This document shows positions 10,596 to 21,580 of a DNA stretch of 64,000 nucleotides, one piece after another. The notes under the pieces are model-generated. The model saw only the letters and a program-made list of their open reading frames with translations, searched no databases and was not told the origin of the DNA. The DNA comes from Branchiostoma floridae (taxonomy: Eukaryota; Chordata; Leptocardii; Amphioxiformes; Branchiostomatidae). The stretch spans positions 9,663,998-9,727,997 of the forward strand of contig NC_049997.1 in the NCBI RefSeq assembly GCF_000003815.2, written 5' to 3'. Numbering within the stretch: the first letter of the stretch is position 1; every line of letters starts with the position of its first letter. The translations under genes and the position numbers were made by a program.

Positions 10596-13500
10596 CTAGA
10601 TCGGTATCGGTCCGGTACGTTCGTTGGGCCCGGGGCGCTGCCAGCCGCCGGTAGGTGGGGTGGGGCGTTGCCCATCATGAGGAGGTCGGGTGGGGAGTTT
10701 GCCGCTACCCGTGGGGCGTTGCCCGTGGCTGCCACCTGTGGGTCGGCTTCCGTCGCTGCCCGGCTGTCCGCCCTGTCCTCCGGGGCCCTGGTCGTTCGGC
10801 TTGCCGCGGCCGTCATCGCCATCCATGCCACCCACGGGTCCGTATCCACCATTCTGACCGTAGCCATCTTGGCGATCTGAACAATTTGGTATCAGAAATA
10901 AAAGTTAAACATCGGGAAAGCTTAGTACTAACACTGTACATAAGTCATACATGTGGTTGTATTTTCCAAAATTGTCTGATCTAACACAGCTTTCACGAAT
11001 AAACAAAGGTTCAAACTAACAAACGAACATTCCCTCTAAGTAAAGCACTTCGTTGCCCATTTGACGACCTGAACAAATCCATAAAGTAACAAGTCATAAA
11101 GTAAAATTTAAAAGGAGAAATAATTAACTGTTCTTCATCGTTATATGCATGGTTCAGAATTATGCCGGCTAGTTAGACACTTCCATTTCGATGGTCGGTC
11201 ACATTTTTTATCGAACAAAATAAGCAGACAAGACAAAGCAGAGACGGGCTCAAGTTGTAAAACTTATATCCGCGTCGCCACTTGTACATCATGAAAAAAA
11301 GCGACAGTAAATTTTTGCCCGTTTATGCCGAATTCTGATTACAAGTAACAGTTACGTGGGCTTTGCAAACATACAAGTGACAGAGATACATGGGAAACAT
11401 ACATGTGGCAAGGACAGTGATTAACATTATTGTAACAAGAAATTATTCAAATACAATTGTCTATATAAGATGACAAGTCGGCATTTGCTAACCTCTCATG
11501 TGACAGCCCTTACAGTTGCAGAGGGCGACAACCCGCCAGACGGTCTCTCCCGTGGTGTCCACTTCTCCCCGGTAGATCTTGTCCTCCTCCACTGTGTAAG
11601 GGAAAAGGCAGTTCATTAGACTGACTTGAAACAAAACTCGCGTTCGTTCAACCAATCACCCTCCCTCCTTCCTATATCTCACTGTCTGTCTCTCTTGTCG
11701 CCTCTCTCTTTTCCTTTTTCTTCTGCTCTCTTTCCATCTTTCTCCTCTCCCTCTCTCTCTCTTTTTTCCTCTCTCCTCTTCTCTCCCCTCTCTCTTTTCA
11801 ATCATTCTCTTTCCCCTCCTCTCCTCTCTAGATCTCCTTTCCTCTCTCTCCCTCTCTCTCTCTCTCTCTCGTGTGAAACTTTGCTGTTCATCCAAACGTT
11901 TTACTGCCCATTGATTAAAACAAGATAAAACAGTTGCCAGCCCCGCTCGAAGTCTGCGAAGGAGGCTGGTCTATGCCACTGTACAGAACCAACCTTTCCA
12001 CTCCACAAAAGGGCTGCCCGCGGCGGTGCTCTGTACCCTGATCGCCGTCTGAGCTTCAGCGGCTTGCTCGCTGATCTCCTGCGCCATCTCCTGCCGGGTC
12101 CCGGAGAACTTCGCAAAGGTGCTTCCATTACCCTGTCCACAAACGGTAAGGTGAGACATGATGTCAAACTAGTTTAGCTATAGCCCACTGAAGAGCTATA
12201 AAATCTTCCACTGGTCGTGACAGAGAAGACAAGGTACCTTAAGCTAGGGGCGTGACAACCCGCCGTACTTGCAAGTGCGTGCTGTCTACGTGCCAAAACG
12301 TATCCGTAAGTGGTAAGTGCCGTCTCCGTACGAACACGTGGCGATTCCCACGGATTTGGGAGCACGCAGACACGCCGTAGAAATTTAAGTGCATGCAGAA
12401 CTTTCTCTGCGTTCGGGCTGCGGATTCGCCCTCAGTACGTGCCAGTACGGGCGACGCACCTGCCATGTACAGACTGAACGTTCAAGTTCAGGAATACGTG
12501 GCGGACGTGGCCTCCACAAAAAACCTACGGACAAATTGCACGTACGGCGGGTTGTGCCCCAGGCTTTAAGTTTAATGAAGCTGCCGCGGGCAAGTTAGCG
12601 GTGTCACTGCGTCCTGAATTACATTTGTAATTAATCCTGAATTACTCTTGACTTTGTAATGGCAATATCATGCAAAACGTACAGACATGACCAAAAAGCT
12701 ACATGAACAAAACATACAAAAGAATAGAAGGTTTTGATCGTTTTTATGGATGAATTCAAATTGTTCGGTCGCATCGATGCCGTCAATGTGCCGCAGTTTC
12801 GATGGGATACCGTTTAACAGTATTTACAGATCCGCTGTGCCGGGAAAATCCCCCCTGCTCTTCTCGAAAAGTACACTGAATAGTGGACCACGGCTTAACG
12901 TCCCGACCTTAGGAGTGCAACCCTTCATTAGCATGTATATCGGATAGGCGACAGCAGATTGGTCCAGGGGTAGGGCCGTTTAAACCACTGGACTACGTAC
13001 TGTACGCTACTAAAAACTAGCTTACTTGTGCTCGTTACCGGATAAAGGTGAACCAATATTACTACAAATGTACCTTCGTCCGTCTCGAACTTTGCCCGCA
13101 TGCACTTCGTCCCACAGCCGTTGGACCAGCACTTTTGTATTAGACAAGACCACAACTGAACACAATGTTTTCTTGACCTGGCATTTGCATTCCACAAAAT
13201 CCTTAACTAACTTCTCTATAGGTTCACGTGCATTGCAGGTTGACAACACATCATTGCAATCCAGCCACCTGGCGGGAAAGTAGGACATTTCCAGAATTTA
13301 CATCTGACAGCACCTACCCGAGCGTCCGTGCTGTACAGCATGCCGCCCCGCTGGTCCGGCCGGAACAGCCACAGCTCCTGGTTCCCCTCCTCGTCCTGCT
13401 CGCCCAGCACCAGCTTACACGTTTTCACGTCTGGAACGACAATACCAGCTTTTATCTCCATGAAAAATGGATATACATTGTTTTAGTGTGTCTGTGTGTA

Positions 13501-15406
13501 TGTCTATGTGTCTCTCTGTGTGTGTCTGTTTGTGCTTTCCAACTTTACGGACGGTGATTTCAAAGTGCAATCTCTTTTAAATTTGAAAACATGCGAATTT
13601 AAAACCACCGTCCGTCAACTTGATGTCCCTAAATACCCTGTTTTTGAAAACGATGGATACATGTTACCCCGCGAATAAAGGTAAACGAATGTACTACCTT
13701 CGTCCGCCTCGAACTTTGCCCGCATGCACTGCATCCCACAGCCGTTGGAACAGCACTTTTGCCCCGCCTTGCAGTCGTCGTCGGAACTGCAGTTGTGAGC
13801 GCAGTGGCCCATATATCCGTACGGCACCGCCGGGCACTCGCCCTGTTCTTCTGCAAAAAGGAAACACCAAAAAGACGATCATGTTTTGCACTGAATGTTG
13901 TACAGCGAAATGTTTTGTAATGAAAATGTACTGTGCTTACAAGCAAGTTTCCCCATTTCACTCCATTCTTGGAGAAGCTTTCAATATTCAAGACTAATAC
14001 AGCTTAGGCTGGCGTCATATTTCCAAACCGGGACCGGTTGGGCTGTCTGTGGAATCGAAAAACAGAAATGTATACGTAAGAATATACACAAATAATGCTC
14101 ACGAGTCACGACTACTAGTATTCTCTTTACGTCTTGTGTAGGTCGGTAACGTTATATTTTATATCATACTTTTCGTTCCCGAAAGCTGCCCGACCGGACC
14201 GGGTCTGGAAATGTAACGTAGGCCCAACTGAGACAAACACAATTTAAAATCTTAAAACTTAAAATCAATTGAGAAAGAGTGACCTACCTCCATCACACTT
14301 GACCCGCTCGCCCCGTCCAGTTTTGTTGTAGAAGACCGGCGCGCACCTCGCGCCGCAGTAGTCGGGCACACAATGGACCTCATCAGCCGGCTGGCCTGCG
14401 CACACCGCACCTTCACACGGGTCCGACTCGCAGGCGTAGGGCGCGTAGATACCTCCTAGGGGACACTGGGCTGTTGTGGAGAGATGAACAACAACATCGA
14501 GAAATTAAAATCAAATGTGCTCCTTTTTATCACGGAGATTCTGCTTGGAACCTTCTTGTTTTCCCGATGCCACTCTCTGAAATAACTGGTGCAATGGCCA
14601 AGTGTAAAAAAACCAAGTGTTCACCTTACAGTCGGTAGGTCGTGAGTTGAGTCCCAACTGAGTCATATCTTTATTAAATCAAAAATGGTATATGCTGTCT
14701 TCAGCAATATTCAAATATTCCTTGAAATATTATTACAGCTAGAAATCCAGCATATTTCTGCTGTAGAAATACTGCTGTGATGTATAGCTACCATGAAACA
14801 TAAAAGAAGAAAAAGGAAAGTCTTAAGCGTACTTCTCCAAGCCGGCACATTACCGGCAAACAAAACTAATACTTTTTGAAATATTATTACAGCTAGCTTA
14901 TAGAAAGACGGTATTTTTCTCTGTTACTGTGTTGCATAAATATAGCTGCCATGCAACTAGCATTGATATGAAGGAAGAGAAGGGAATTTCTAAAGATGTA
15001 AAAGCGTACTTCTCCAAGCCGGCGCGTTGCCGCCACGATCACCCCGGCCGCTTCCCGCCGCCCCTGCCATCATGCCGAGGGCACTCCTCCACATGTCGAG
15101 GTAGTCTCCCATTTCGCCCATCATATCGCCCATCATGTCACCCCAACCGTCGCCGTCCCTGTCGCCTCGCATGTCACCTCCCATGCCATCACCCCTGTCG
15201 CCGTCCCTGTCGCCTCCCATGCCTCCCCTGTCACCTCCCATGCCGGCAGATGCGGCCATGACACGTTCCGTAATATCGCTCAACTCATCGGGTGACAATT
15301 CATCTAGAAAACCGCCCAAACCGCCTTCTCCCAGGTCGCGGTCCCCTAGGCCTGAAACCCCCAGCAGCAAACCGAACAGCAAGACGAGCACGCACGAACG
15401 CAACAT
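10596..15406 (-). CDS. Secreted gene B: Cys-rich module, WAP domain and Gly/Pro-rich tail
   Basis: Seven coding exons: 15406-15010, 14470-14288, 13850-13698, 13430-13318, 12132-11994, 11591-11493 and 10876-10596, giving 454 residues. Exon 1 encodes a signal peptide (MLRSCVLVLLFGLLLGVSG) and an acidic start followed by Gly/Asp/Met-rich repeats such as GGDRDGDRGDG. Exon 2 is the eight-cysteine module (CVPDYCG). Exon 3 is a complete WAP domain with DDDCKAGQKCCSNGCGMQC. Exons 4-6 carry the shared unknown region: ELWLFRPDQRGG, GNGSTFAKFSG and ALCNCKGC. Exon 7 is a 93-residue Gly/Pro-rich tail. Intron phases match gene A at every shared junction, which supports both models. The cytosolic face is ruled out by the signal peptide and paired cysteines; the biological role is unknown. 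An intron contains a truncated second copy of the WAP exon. Confidence 0.82.
11640..11882. repeat. Polypyrimidine tract (CT-rich) in gene B intron
   Basis: About 240 bases of almost pure C/T on the plus strand, hence purine-rich in the gene B transcript. It lies between exons 11994 and 11591. It is simple sequence, not coding. Confidence 0.85.
12238..12570. mobile_element. MITE in gene B intron
   Basis: The left end CTTAAGCTAGGGGCGTGACA continues with ACCCGCCGTAC. The right end reads back as CTTAAAGCCTGGGGCACAAC continuing with CCGCCGTACGTGCAA. The element is about 333 bp with no coding capacity. Confidence 0.7.
13029..13138 (-). pseudogene. Truncated duplicate of gene B WAP exon
   Basis: Bases 13138-13071 (minus) repeat the 3' half of the WAP exon, encoding KCWSNGCGTKCMRAKFETDE and the same donor position. 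The 5' half with the first four cysteines is missing and no acceptor precedes it. The similarity continues into the intron as a 'GGATAAAGGTGAACC' end of the palindromic MITE family seen at 60555-60710. It could not form a folded WAP domain. Confidence 0.7.
13608..13690. mobile_element. Half-copy of palindromic MITE in gene B intron
   Basis: The string ACTTGATGTCCCTAAATACC, then GTTTTTGAAAACG and GGATACATGTTACCCCGCGA followed by ATAAAGG, matches one arm of the element at 60555-60710. It ends within 10 bases of the WAP exon donor. Confidence 0.6.
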
Positions 15407-15464
15407 CTTGACCGCACGCGTGCCTCCTGAGTCCTGACTGACAACGCAGCCTCGTTCGACCTCA

Positions 15465-15498
15465 GGTATATCTTAAGAACAGTGACGCAGGAAGGACC
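15465..15498 (-). promoter_or_regulatory. Core promoter of secreted gene B
   Basis: On the minus strand a TATA-like AAGATATACCTGAGGT lies about 60 bases upstream of the ATG at 15406. Further upstream is a GTCCTTCCTGCGTCAC block whose equivalent occurs before gene D (GACCTTCCTACGTCAT). The similar position and sequence in B, C and D is the evidence. Confidence 0.55.
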
Positions 15499-16676
15499 AA
15501 GGTTGGTCTCCATGGATATAACATCATTATCTCCTTGGAAATATGATGCATAATTTATACGTATTAATCTATAATCATGGTCTGACAATGGAAAATTACA
15601 CCCAATGGGTGCGGGCAATATCGCTAATGGCCGGAGGGTCTCTAACCGCATTGTTGCCAGTGGAGGAATGCTCACGCACGGCTTACAAGTTACGATGTGA
15701 ATGATTACGAGTGTACTTTATAGACATGGATACGGTGTCATGGACATTTGTGAAAAGGGACCAGGTTTGTATGAAAAGCAAGAATATAGCGAAACCCTAG
15801 TCTCTACCACTCCTGCCTGGCCGAATAGTTATAGGGGATTTTGTGGCCAAGTTAGGAATAAAAGACTAGTAGTAGGAGGAGTTACGTATACTAGCAATTG
15901 ACCTAGTAGTGAACCGACCGGCCGGCGGATAGCTGGATAGACTAGCGACTTCTTTGGCCCTATTTGGCCAAATTCTTCTCCTTTTTCCAGCTGACACGTC
16001 TGCCTGGAGATTAGCAAAAACCTTTCTTTTGCAGGTCTGGTATTATTGAGCGTCGTTAAATGTCAAAGATGACACAGCATATATGATTGGGTGATTAAAT
16101 ATTCATAGGTGGCGTGCAGGAGACAAGGCCAGTAGCACAGGGCATTGTACTACCGGTAAGTCTGTATCTGTCCGTACCAGGTGAGGGAATGGGCAATGTG
16201 TTATTACTCTAGTGAACGGTGCGTATCTCAGTATTAGGCTAAATTAGGTCACACTAAGTAAGTCTCATGGATGACATGGCGCGAAATTACCAAAATGAGC
16301 AAATATGTTGTGTTGTAGCCTAATGATTGTACTTCTAGAAGTGACGTTTGGAAGGTACACAGGATCACACAGGACTGTAGTTGTAGAAGTGAAACTAGTT
16401 GGATAGTGCACCAATATGGAAGCCATGTAGTAACCAACTTTACCAGTCTACCACACTAATGTCACTTTTACTACACCAGTTCATGTCATGAATACAGGAA
16501 TGAATGCCTTGTTGGCTGTGATACCATGTTTTGTCCCTTTAATTCTTGTTACAACGTTTATGGTGTCTACTTTGAAAATGTATCCATCTTGCTTTTTCTT
16601 CCCCATCATGTTTTTTTCGCTCTATCGCACCATTTGTGCAGCCTGAAGAAGATGTCATCCATAAAATTAACTTTAC
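15499..16676. other. Intergenic stretch, repeat fragments only
   Basis: No exon recognised. About 16284-16400 matches 51449-51520 (shared 'CCAAAATGAGCAAAT' and 'TAATGATTGTACTT' blocks), an interspersed repeat family of unknown type. Confidence 0.5.
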
Positions 16677-17063
16677 GTGGGACCGCGTAGCGCAGTGGGA
16701 CCGTGTTCGCCCCGTGACCGAGAGGTTGCGGGTTCGAATCCGCCTGCCGTGTTACCGATCTTGTGCCCTTGGGAAAGGCACTTTACACGGCTTTCCTCAC
16801 TATACTCAGGTGAAAATAAGTACCTAGCTTCGGCTCACGGTGATTTACATCATTCACCCGGACGGGAGACCTAGCGCATATGAAAGGGTAATATAAGGGG
16901 CGGTATAAGCCCGTCGTGTGTAAACATGTGCGAACATGTGCGATCACGTCGACCGATGATGTATGTTCGTCTGTATCTCTGTGGATCTGCCGCTACCAGC
17001 CCAAAGCTGCCTAGGCAGATCCGTGTAATGAGTTGTATCACTGGCAATAAATAAAAATAAAAT
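16677..17063 (+). mobile_element. tRNA-derived SINE, near full length
   Basis: Box A TAGCGCAGTGG (16688-16698) and box B GGTTCGAATCC (16731-16741) form an RNA polymerase III promoter. The tRNA-unrelated body includes CTTGGGAAAGGCACTTTACA, a block shared by several vertebrate and invertebrate SINE families. The 3' end is an AATAAATAAAAATAAAA tail. The tRNA-like head does not close into a proper acceptor stem, so this is a SINE and not a tRNA gene. Confidence 0.82.
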
Positions 17064-18040
17064 TAACTTGCTGTGGCCTTAGGTATAGGTATGTATGTAT
17101 TGGCCCCGCCTTGGAAAGGTCATTCTCTCTATATTTCATTCCAAGAGCGAGACCAAATCATTCATATATAGCTATGATGTAACCCATATACTGTTATGGA
17201 TGATATAGTGTAGTTCTAATCGTGGGATAGATGTATATTGTTGTTATAATATAATATAATAACAATAAATTGTTGTTGAACAGCTGCTGTCAAACATTTG
17301 GTAAGTACCATGTGCCGTAGTCGAGCAATAAAGTTTTATTCATTTATAATTGCGGGCGGAAACAAAAACACACCGTCTATTGAATTCTTTTGTGGTACCG
17401 TATTATCAGTCATCTTTCTCATTGTGCGTTATATAAGTTGAAATGTTCGGAGAAATCTTGTCTCTACAGTAAAATAACATAAACACACCAGACAATACCT
17501 CGTGTAATTCATATATTTTATCTAGTTAAAATACATGTGTCTAAGTAGCTTCAAACATTTTAGGAATACCTGCCATACTCCTGACCACGATCCAAAATCT
17601 TTTACCATTTTTTCAAAGACTTTCGTTCATCACCAATATAATAACAATAATAATGATAATAACTTAATTGCAAGATTATACCCGAAGGCTAATTGCAAAT
17701 AAAGTAAAACAGTGGTATACACTGAATAGTATACTTAGTATATATATACGTAAAGAATGAAAATCAAATAAATTGATCAATCAATTATTCTATAGTCTAA
17801 TTCTATTTCTACTTAAACTATTTGAAGGATATGGCTATCTTTTCGCATGCAGTGAAAGTCCAACATTTTCGTAGATGGCAGGGTTCATATTTTTCATAGG
17901 GTTGGACGACTTAAGCAAGAATTATTGCAAATTCATACCTGTAGGCTACTTCCAAGTGAACGATAATTAAAAATATAGTGCAAGTATATAGTGGAACAAG
18001 TATACACGTCAAACCGACTATGAACTTCGGACATTATACG
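17064..18040. other. AT-rich intergenic stretch
   Basis: Short ATA/ATAATA runs and no exon. The minus-strand AATAAA at about 17335-17340 is the first signal past gene C, but it is far away. Confidence 0.4.
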
Positions 18041-18043
18041 TTG

Positions 18044-18600
18044 TTTCGGCGTAGTTTCTCCTGTACTTTCTCCCGTACTTTCCCCGTCCTTTCTCACGTA
18101 GTCTCCACGTACTTTCTCACGTAAATACCCCGTGGTTTCTTCCGTTCCCTTCCCGTAGTTTCTCTCGTAGTCTCCCCGTACTTTCTCCCGCAGTCGCCCG
18201 TACTTTCTCACGTAGTCTCCCCGTACTTTCTCACGTAGTCTCTCCGTACTTTCTCACACAGTCTCCCCGTACTTTCTCACGCAGTCTCCCCGTAGTTTCT
18301 CCCGTAGTCTCCCCGTACTTTCCGCCGTAGTCTCCCAGTCCTTTTTCCCGTAGTATCCCCGTATTCTCACCGTAGTTTCTCCAGTAATGCCGCTCGTAGT
18401 TTTTGGCGTACTCTCCCCGTAGTTTTTCCCGTAGTCTCCCCGTACTTTCTCCTGTAGTCTCCCCGTACTTTCTTCCGTACTCTCCCCGCACTTTCTCCCG
18501 TACTCTCCCCTACTTTCTCCCATACTCTCCCCGCACTTTCTCCTGTAGTCTCCCCGCACTTTCTCCAGTAGTCTCCCCGTACTTTCTCCCGTAGTTTTCC
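18044..18600. repeat. 23-bp minisatellite 3' of gene C
   Basis: Units of the form TCTCCCCGTACTTTCTCACG+TAG repeat about 24 times with substitutions. The 23-base period is not a multiple of three, so every frame cycles with a 69-base superperiod. Stop-poor minus-strand frames (GETTGRLREKVRGDY type) result. I see no start or splice context arguing that it is translated. Confidence 0.85.
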
Positions 18601-18707
18601 AGTTGCTCATCCTAACTTTTTTCGCAAGAAATCTAAGAGCCCCCCTCCCCCCGAACTTTCCGAAACCGACTTTCCTCCATGCTGCTTCGTACCTTAAATG
18701 TCGCCTC

Positions 18708-19454
18708 TCACAGTTCGCCTCTCCCTCTATCGCCCCTGCCGCCCCTTCTTCCTGCTCTCATCCCCTCCCCTCTGTCGGGCCCCATGTAGTATTCCCTGTC
18801 GTAGCCCATACCGTCTCCCCTGCCAAAACGAAAGACGTCTTCTTCTCGGGGGTCTCGGTGCACAGGGTGCCTCAGTGGTTCATCTCTCCTGAAGTCAGGG
18901 AAATCTCTCCTGTAGCGTTCATTGCCTTCTCTCTTTCAGAACTCCGGCAAGTCTGTCATGTAACGCTCCCTGCCTCCTCTCTTTGCGAACTCTGGATGCT
19001 CTCTCATGTAACGTTCCCTGTCGCCTCTCTTTCCATCTTCCGGAAATTCTCCCATGTAAGCTTCTCTCTTTTCTCTCATCCTATCTTCCGGGAATCGTCT
19101 CTTTCCCCCTTCCTTTCCTTCCCAAGTTGCCCAAGGGTACTTTATCCGGGGGTCTTCGAATTCGAAGCCTCTATCGTCGGCGCCTCTGGGTCTTCGTCTG
19201 CGGGCCCGTTCGTCGTTCTCGGGCCTTTTCGTCGCATCGCCGCCCTTCTTGTTCCCTCCTTCTCCCCCGGACTCGTCGCTCTTCCCGCCATTTTGCTCCT
19301 CCTTCCCGCCATTTTGCTCCTCCTTCCCGCCATTTTGCTCCTCCTTCCCGCCATTTTCCTCTTCTTTCCCGCCAATTTCCTCGGCAGGCACCGGTTCACA
19401 GGACACCGCCTGCAGCAAGCCGAGTAGGAGAACGCAGACCCACCAGCGACACAT
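18708..19454 (-). CDS. Secreted gene C: signal peptide plus charged repeats, interrupted by an in-frame TGA
   Basis: The ATG at 19454 is preferred over the upstream in-frame 19505 because a TATA-like element sits at 19517-19523 and the leader GTCGAGATG matches gene D. The product starts with a signal peptide (MCRWWVCVLLLGLLQAVSC). Four GGKEEQN-type heptads, a basic linker and repeats built as FPExxKRxxRERYM follow. Codon 173 (18938-18936) is TGA, where the sister repeats have GCA or GGA before KR. The same frame then stays open for 75 codons and continues the repeat (KREGNERYRRDFPDF) to a second TGA at 18708. So the gene is a recent null allele, a read-through case or a sequence error, or it simply ends at 18936. 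No cysteine modules follow as in A and B. Confidence 0.65.
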
Positions 19455-19509
19455 CTCGACTGTCTCGTCTCTTCTGACTACGGACGACTTTAACGATCTT
19501 TTCAATCAA

Positions 19510-19530
19510 CACTAGGTATATATCATGTTA
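19510..19530 (-). promoter_or_regulatory. Core promoter of secreted gene C
   Basis: The minus strand reads GATATATACCTAGTGTTGAT, closely matching the gene D promoter GATATCTTTACCTGGTGTTG followed by AT. It lies about 62 bases upstream of the chosen ATG. Confidence 0.65.
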
Positions 19531-19539
19531 CAGGCAATA

Positions 19540-20130
19540 ACTTAATGAGGTTTTTTTTAGATGAAATGGTTTTAAATAATCAGGATTGAATTTCTCATAG
19601 ACGACAAAGAAAAACAACATCTGCGAGCTAACGCCAAATATTTCACTGCCATTAATATATACTTTCTAAAAGTGATGACATGTATACTACTAAGCACGGT
19701 CCATATGTCTTTGACACAGGAATCCTATGTATAAATATGAACGTTTTATGAGTGTGACAAAGCACGACTGGAGAAAAGATTGCAAGGGGAAAATGAATAA
19801 AAGTTTGACAGAAATATTCATGGGTCGCGTGCCGCCTTTTGTGGGCCTGATTAAGTCTGTGCTTGTTCGTGCCAGGCGTAAGAAGGACAACTTGTTGCTG
19901 TAGTCTCGTTTGATAGATCTGCATACTCTAACAACAGAGGTTCGGCTCCGACTGATTTCACACTATTTTCTACTCTTAGTTTTTGTGACTGTGCATGCAA
20001 TTAGCCTTCGGGCATGATTCTGCAAATAAACCATTGATTTTTATGCGTCCCTAGTTTTAGGAATTTTGTCGGCCTTTCAATTTTGTCCCCTTTTCTTCAT
20101 GTCCGTTAGTCCGGTGGACAGGAAGAATAT
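19540..20130. other. Intergenic stretch, repeat fragments
   Basis: No exon seen. The 19800-19870 segment (ATATTCATGGGTCGCGTGCC type) resembles 23340-23400, an unclassified interspersed repeat. Confidence 0.4.
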
Positions 20131-20139
20131 AGAGAGCCG

Positions 20140-20430
20140 CATAAAGCACGTGCCTTGTTTCAGTACCATGGACAGAACCTAGAGTAGTCCCAATATGACA
20201 GTTGCGCAACGTGCGCAGGCTAGGGACCCTGCCAAGCTTCAAATCTTATAATACATATCATTGAATTGTAATGTGCCGTCTTCTTGAAAGCAAAATAGCA
20301 ATGTGGGAATCGACGCCATTGAAGAGAACTACATTGAATGATTCCTTGTTTCAGTACCATGGACAGAACCTAGAGTCGTGCCAATATAATAGTTGCGCAG
20401 AGCGCGCAGGTTAGGGACCCTGGTGGGAAC
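20140..20430. repeat. Two copies of the 'CATGGACAGAACCTAGAG' repeat
   Basis: Copies at about 20150-20230 and 20335-20420 share TTTCAGTACCATGGACAGAA with the copy at 9015. Each is followed by a 'GTTGCGCA...GCGCAGG...TAGGGACCCT' block. Confidence 0.65.
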
Positions 20431-20768
20431 TTTGGTTGGAGAGATAAAAGGAAAGGCTAATAGTAGGCTTTCTGGGCTTTTTTTATCTTTTTTAGGGGGG
20501 GGGGGGGTCGGCCGGCCGGTCGGCGGGACAAGCAACCCAGTACAAAAAGCCAGCAAAAGTGTATTATGAGAAACAAAGGCACAGAGAGCCTGCTATGGAG
20601 TCTTATAAAAGACAATGTGAAAGGGGTGGGATCCGCCCTCTATTACCGAGCCCCACATACAGTGGATAACAACCCACTGCCACTATAGCCTCAAAACGGC
20701 TATAGGACTACCTTTACCTACTTTTATGTTTACAAATGTATTAGTAGATCTAACGCCCTTTTTGTTAC

Positions 20769-20866
20769 CCTGGTATCCAGCCGTAATGTAGCTCCCGAGT
20801 CTCTTCTCTCTTCTTTGCAAAGTGGATAGAAGAGACTCGGGAGCTATATTACGGCTGGATACCAGG
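20769..20866. mobile_element. Palindromic MITE (98 bp)
   Basis: Near-perfect arms of about 40 bases: CCTGGTATCCAGCCGTAATG leads in, and the far end reads CGGCTGGATACCAGG. The loop is short. It is a foldback element without coding capacity. Confidence 0.85.
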
Positions 20867-21236
20867 CTACCTTTTTGTATCAGTGATCTCATACAGAGTC
20901 ATAGCTTCCACTTTCTTATCGTGGATCATAAGATCACAAGAATGTGCTGATATCCGCTACCAACTACAGCTCATTTGCGTTCCAATGCGTTCATATTTTG
21001 AGGCTACGTGCAAGGGTGCTCATGTACTTACTAACATGGTTTCATTTGTTGAATAGGTAGGGAGGTTTTAATTGAAGACAACAGCGAGGAAAAGAAAAGA
21101 CAGCACGTATTGCAACTGAAAAGAATTACTCAGTGACATAGACATTTGAATCTCAAACCTATATACACCCTGTACTAATGACGGTCACTGCAAATGTAAA
21201 AAAGAACCTCCACCATAGAAATTGTTGTATAGCTGA

Positions 21237-21242
21237 TTTATT
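21237..21242 (-). terminator. Polyadenylation signal candidate for gene D
   Basis: Minus-strand AATAAA about 340 bases beyond the gene D stop, consistent with an unspliced gene D transcript. Confidence 0.45.
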
Positions 21243-21580
21243 GTACACATCAATATAGCCAAATTTTACAGAGGTCACTCTTGCTGAGGCTGATATCTGA
21301 TTAAATGTGTTCATTTCTTGTACATAAAGTGAATTCCTTTGCCAATCCTTGTATGTACATTATCTTCCGCCACAAAGATGACCTTTGACTTGACAAGACT
21401 ATGCCTAAGATTACGTCAGGCTCGCGGTTAAATACTCCGCGTAACATCATGCAGTGTTTCCTTATATTCCGAGTCATCTTCGTATTGCAAGTCGGCTTCT
21501 TGTAATATGCCAATTGGTGGCCTGACGACAAGGCCTGTCACTCTCCATCCATCTCCGCCGCCGTCTCCACGGGGAGATCA

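Noticed and set aside
16681..16760. A tRNA gene
   Set aside because: Boxes A and B are present but the acceptor and anticodon stems do not pair; the downstream body and A-rich tail show a SINE.
18603..19427. Plus-strand 274-codon frame
   Set aside because: Antisense shadow of gene C, whose minus strand has signal peptide, promoter and leader similarity to B and D.
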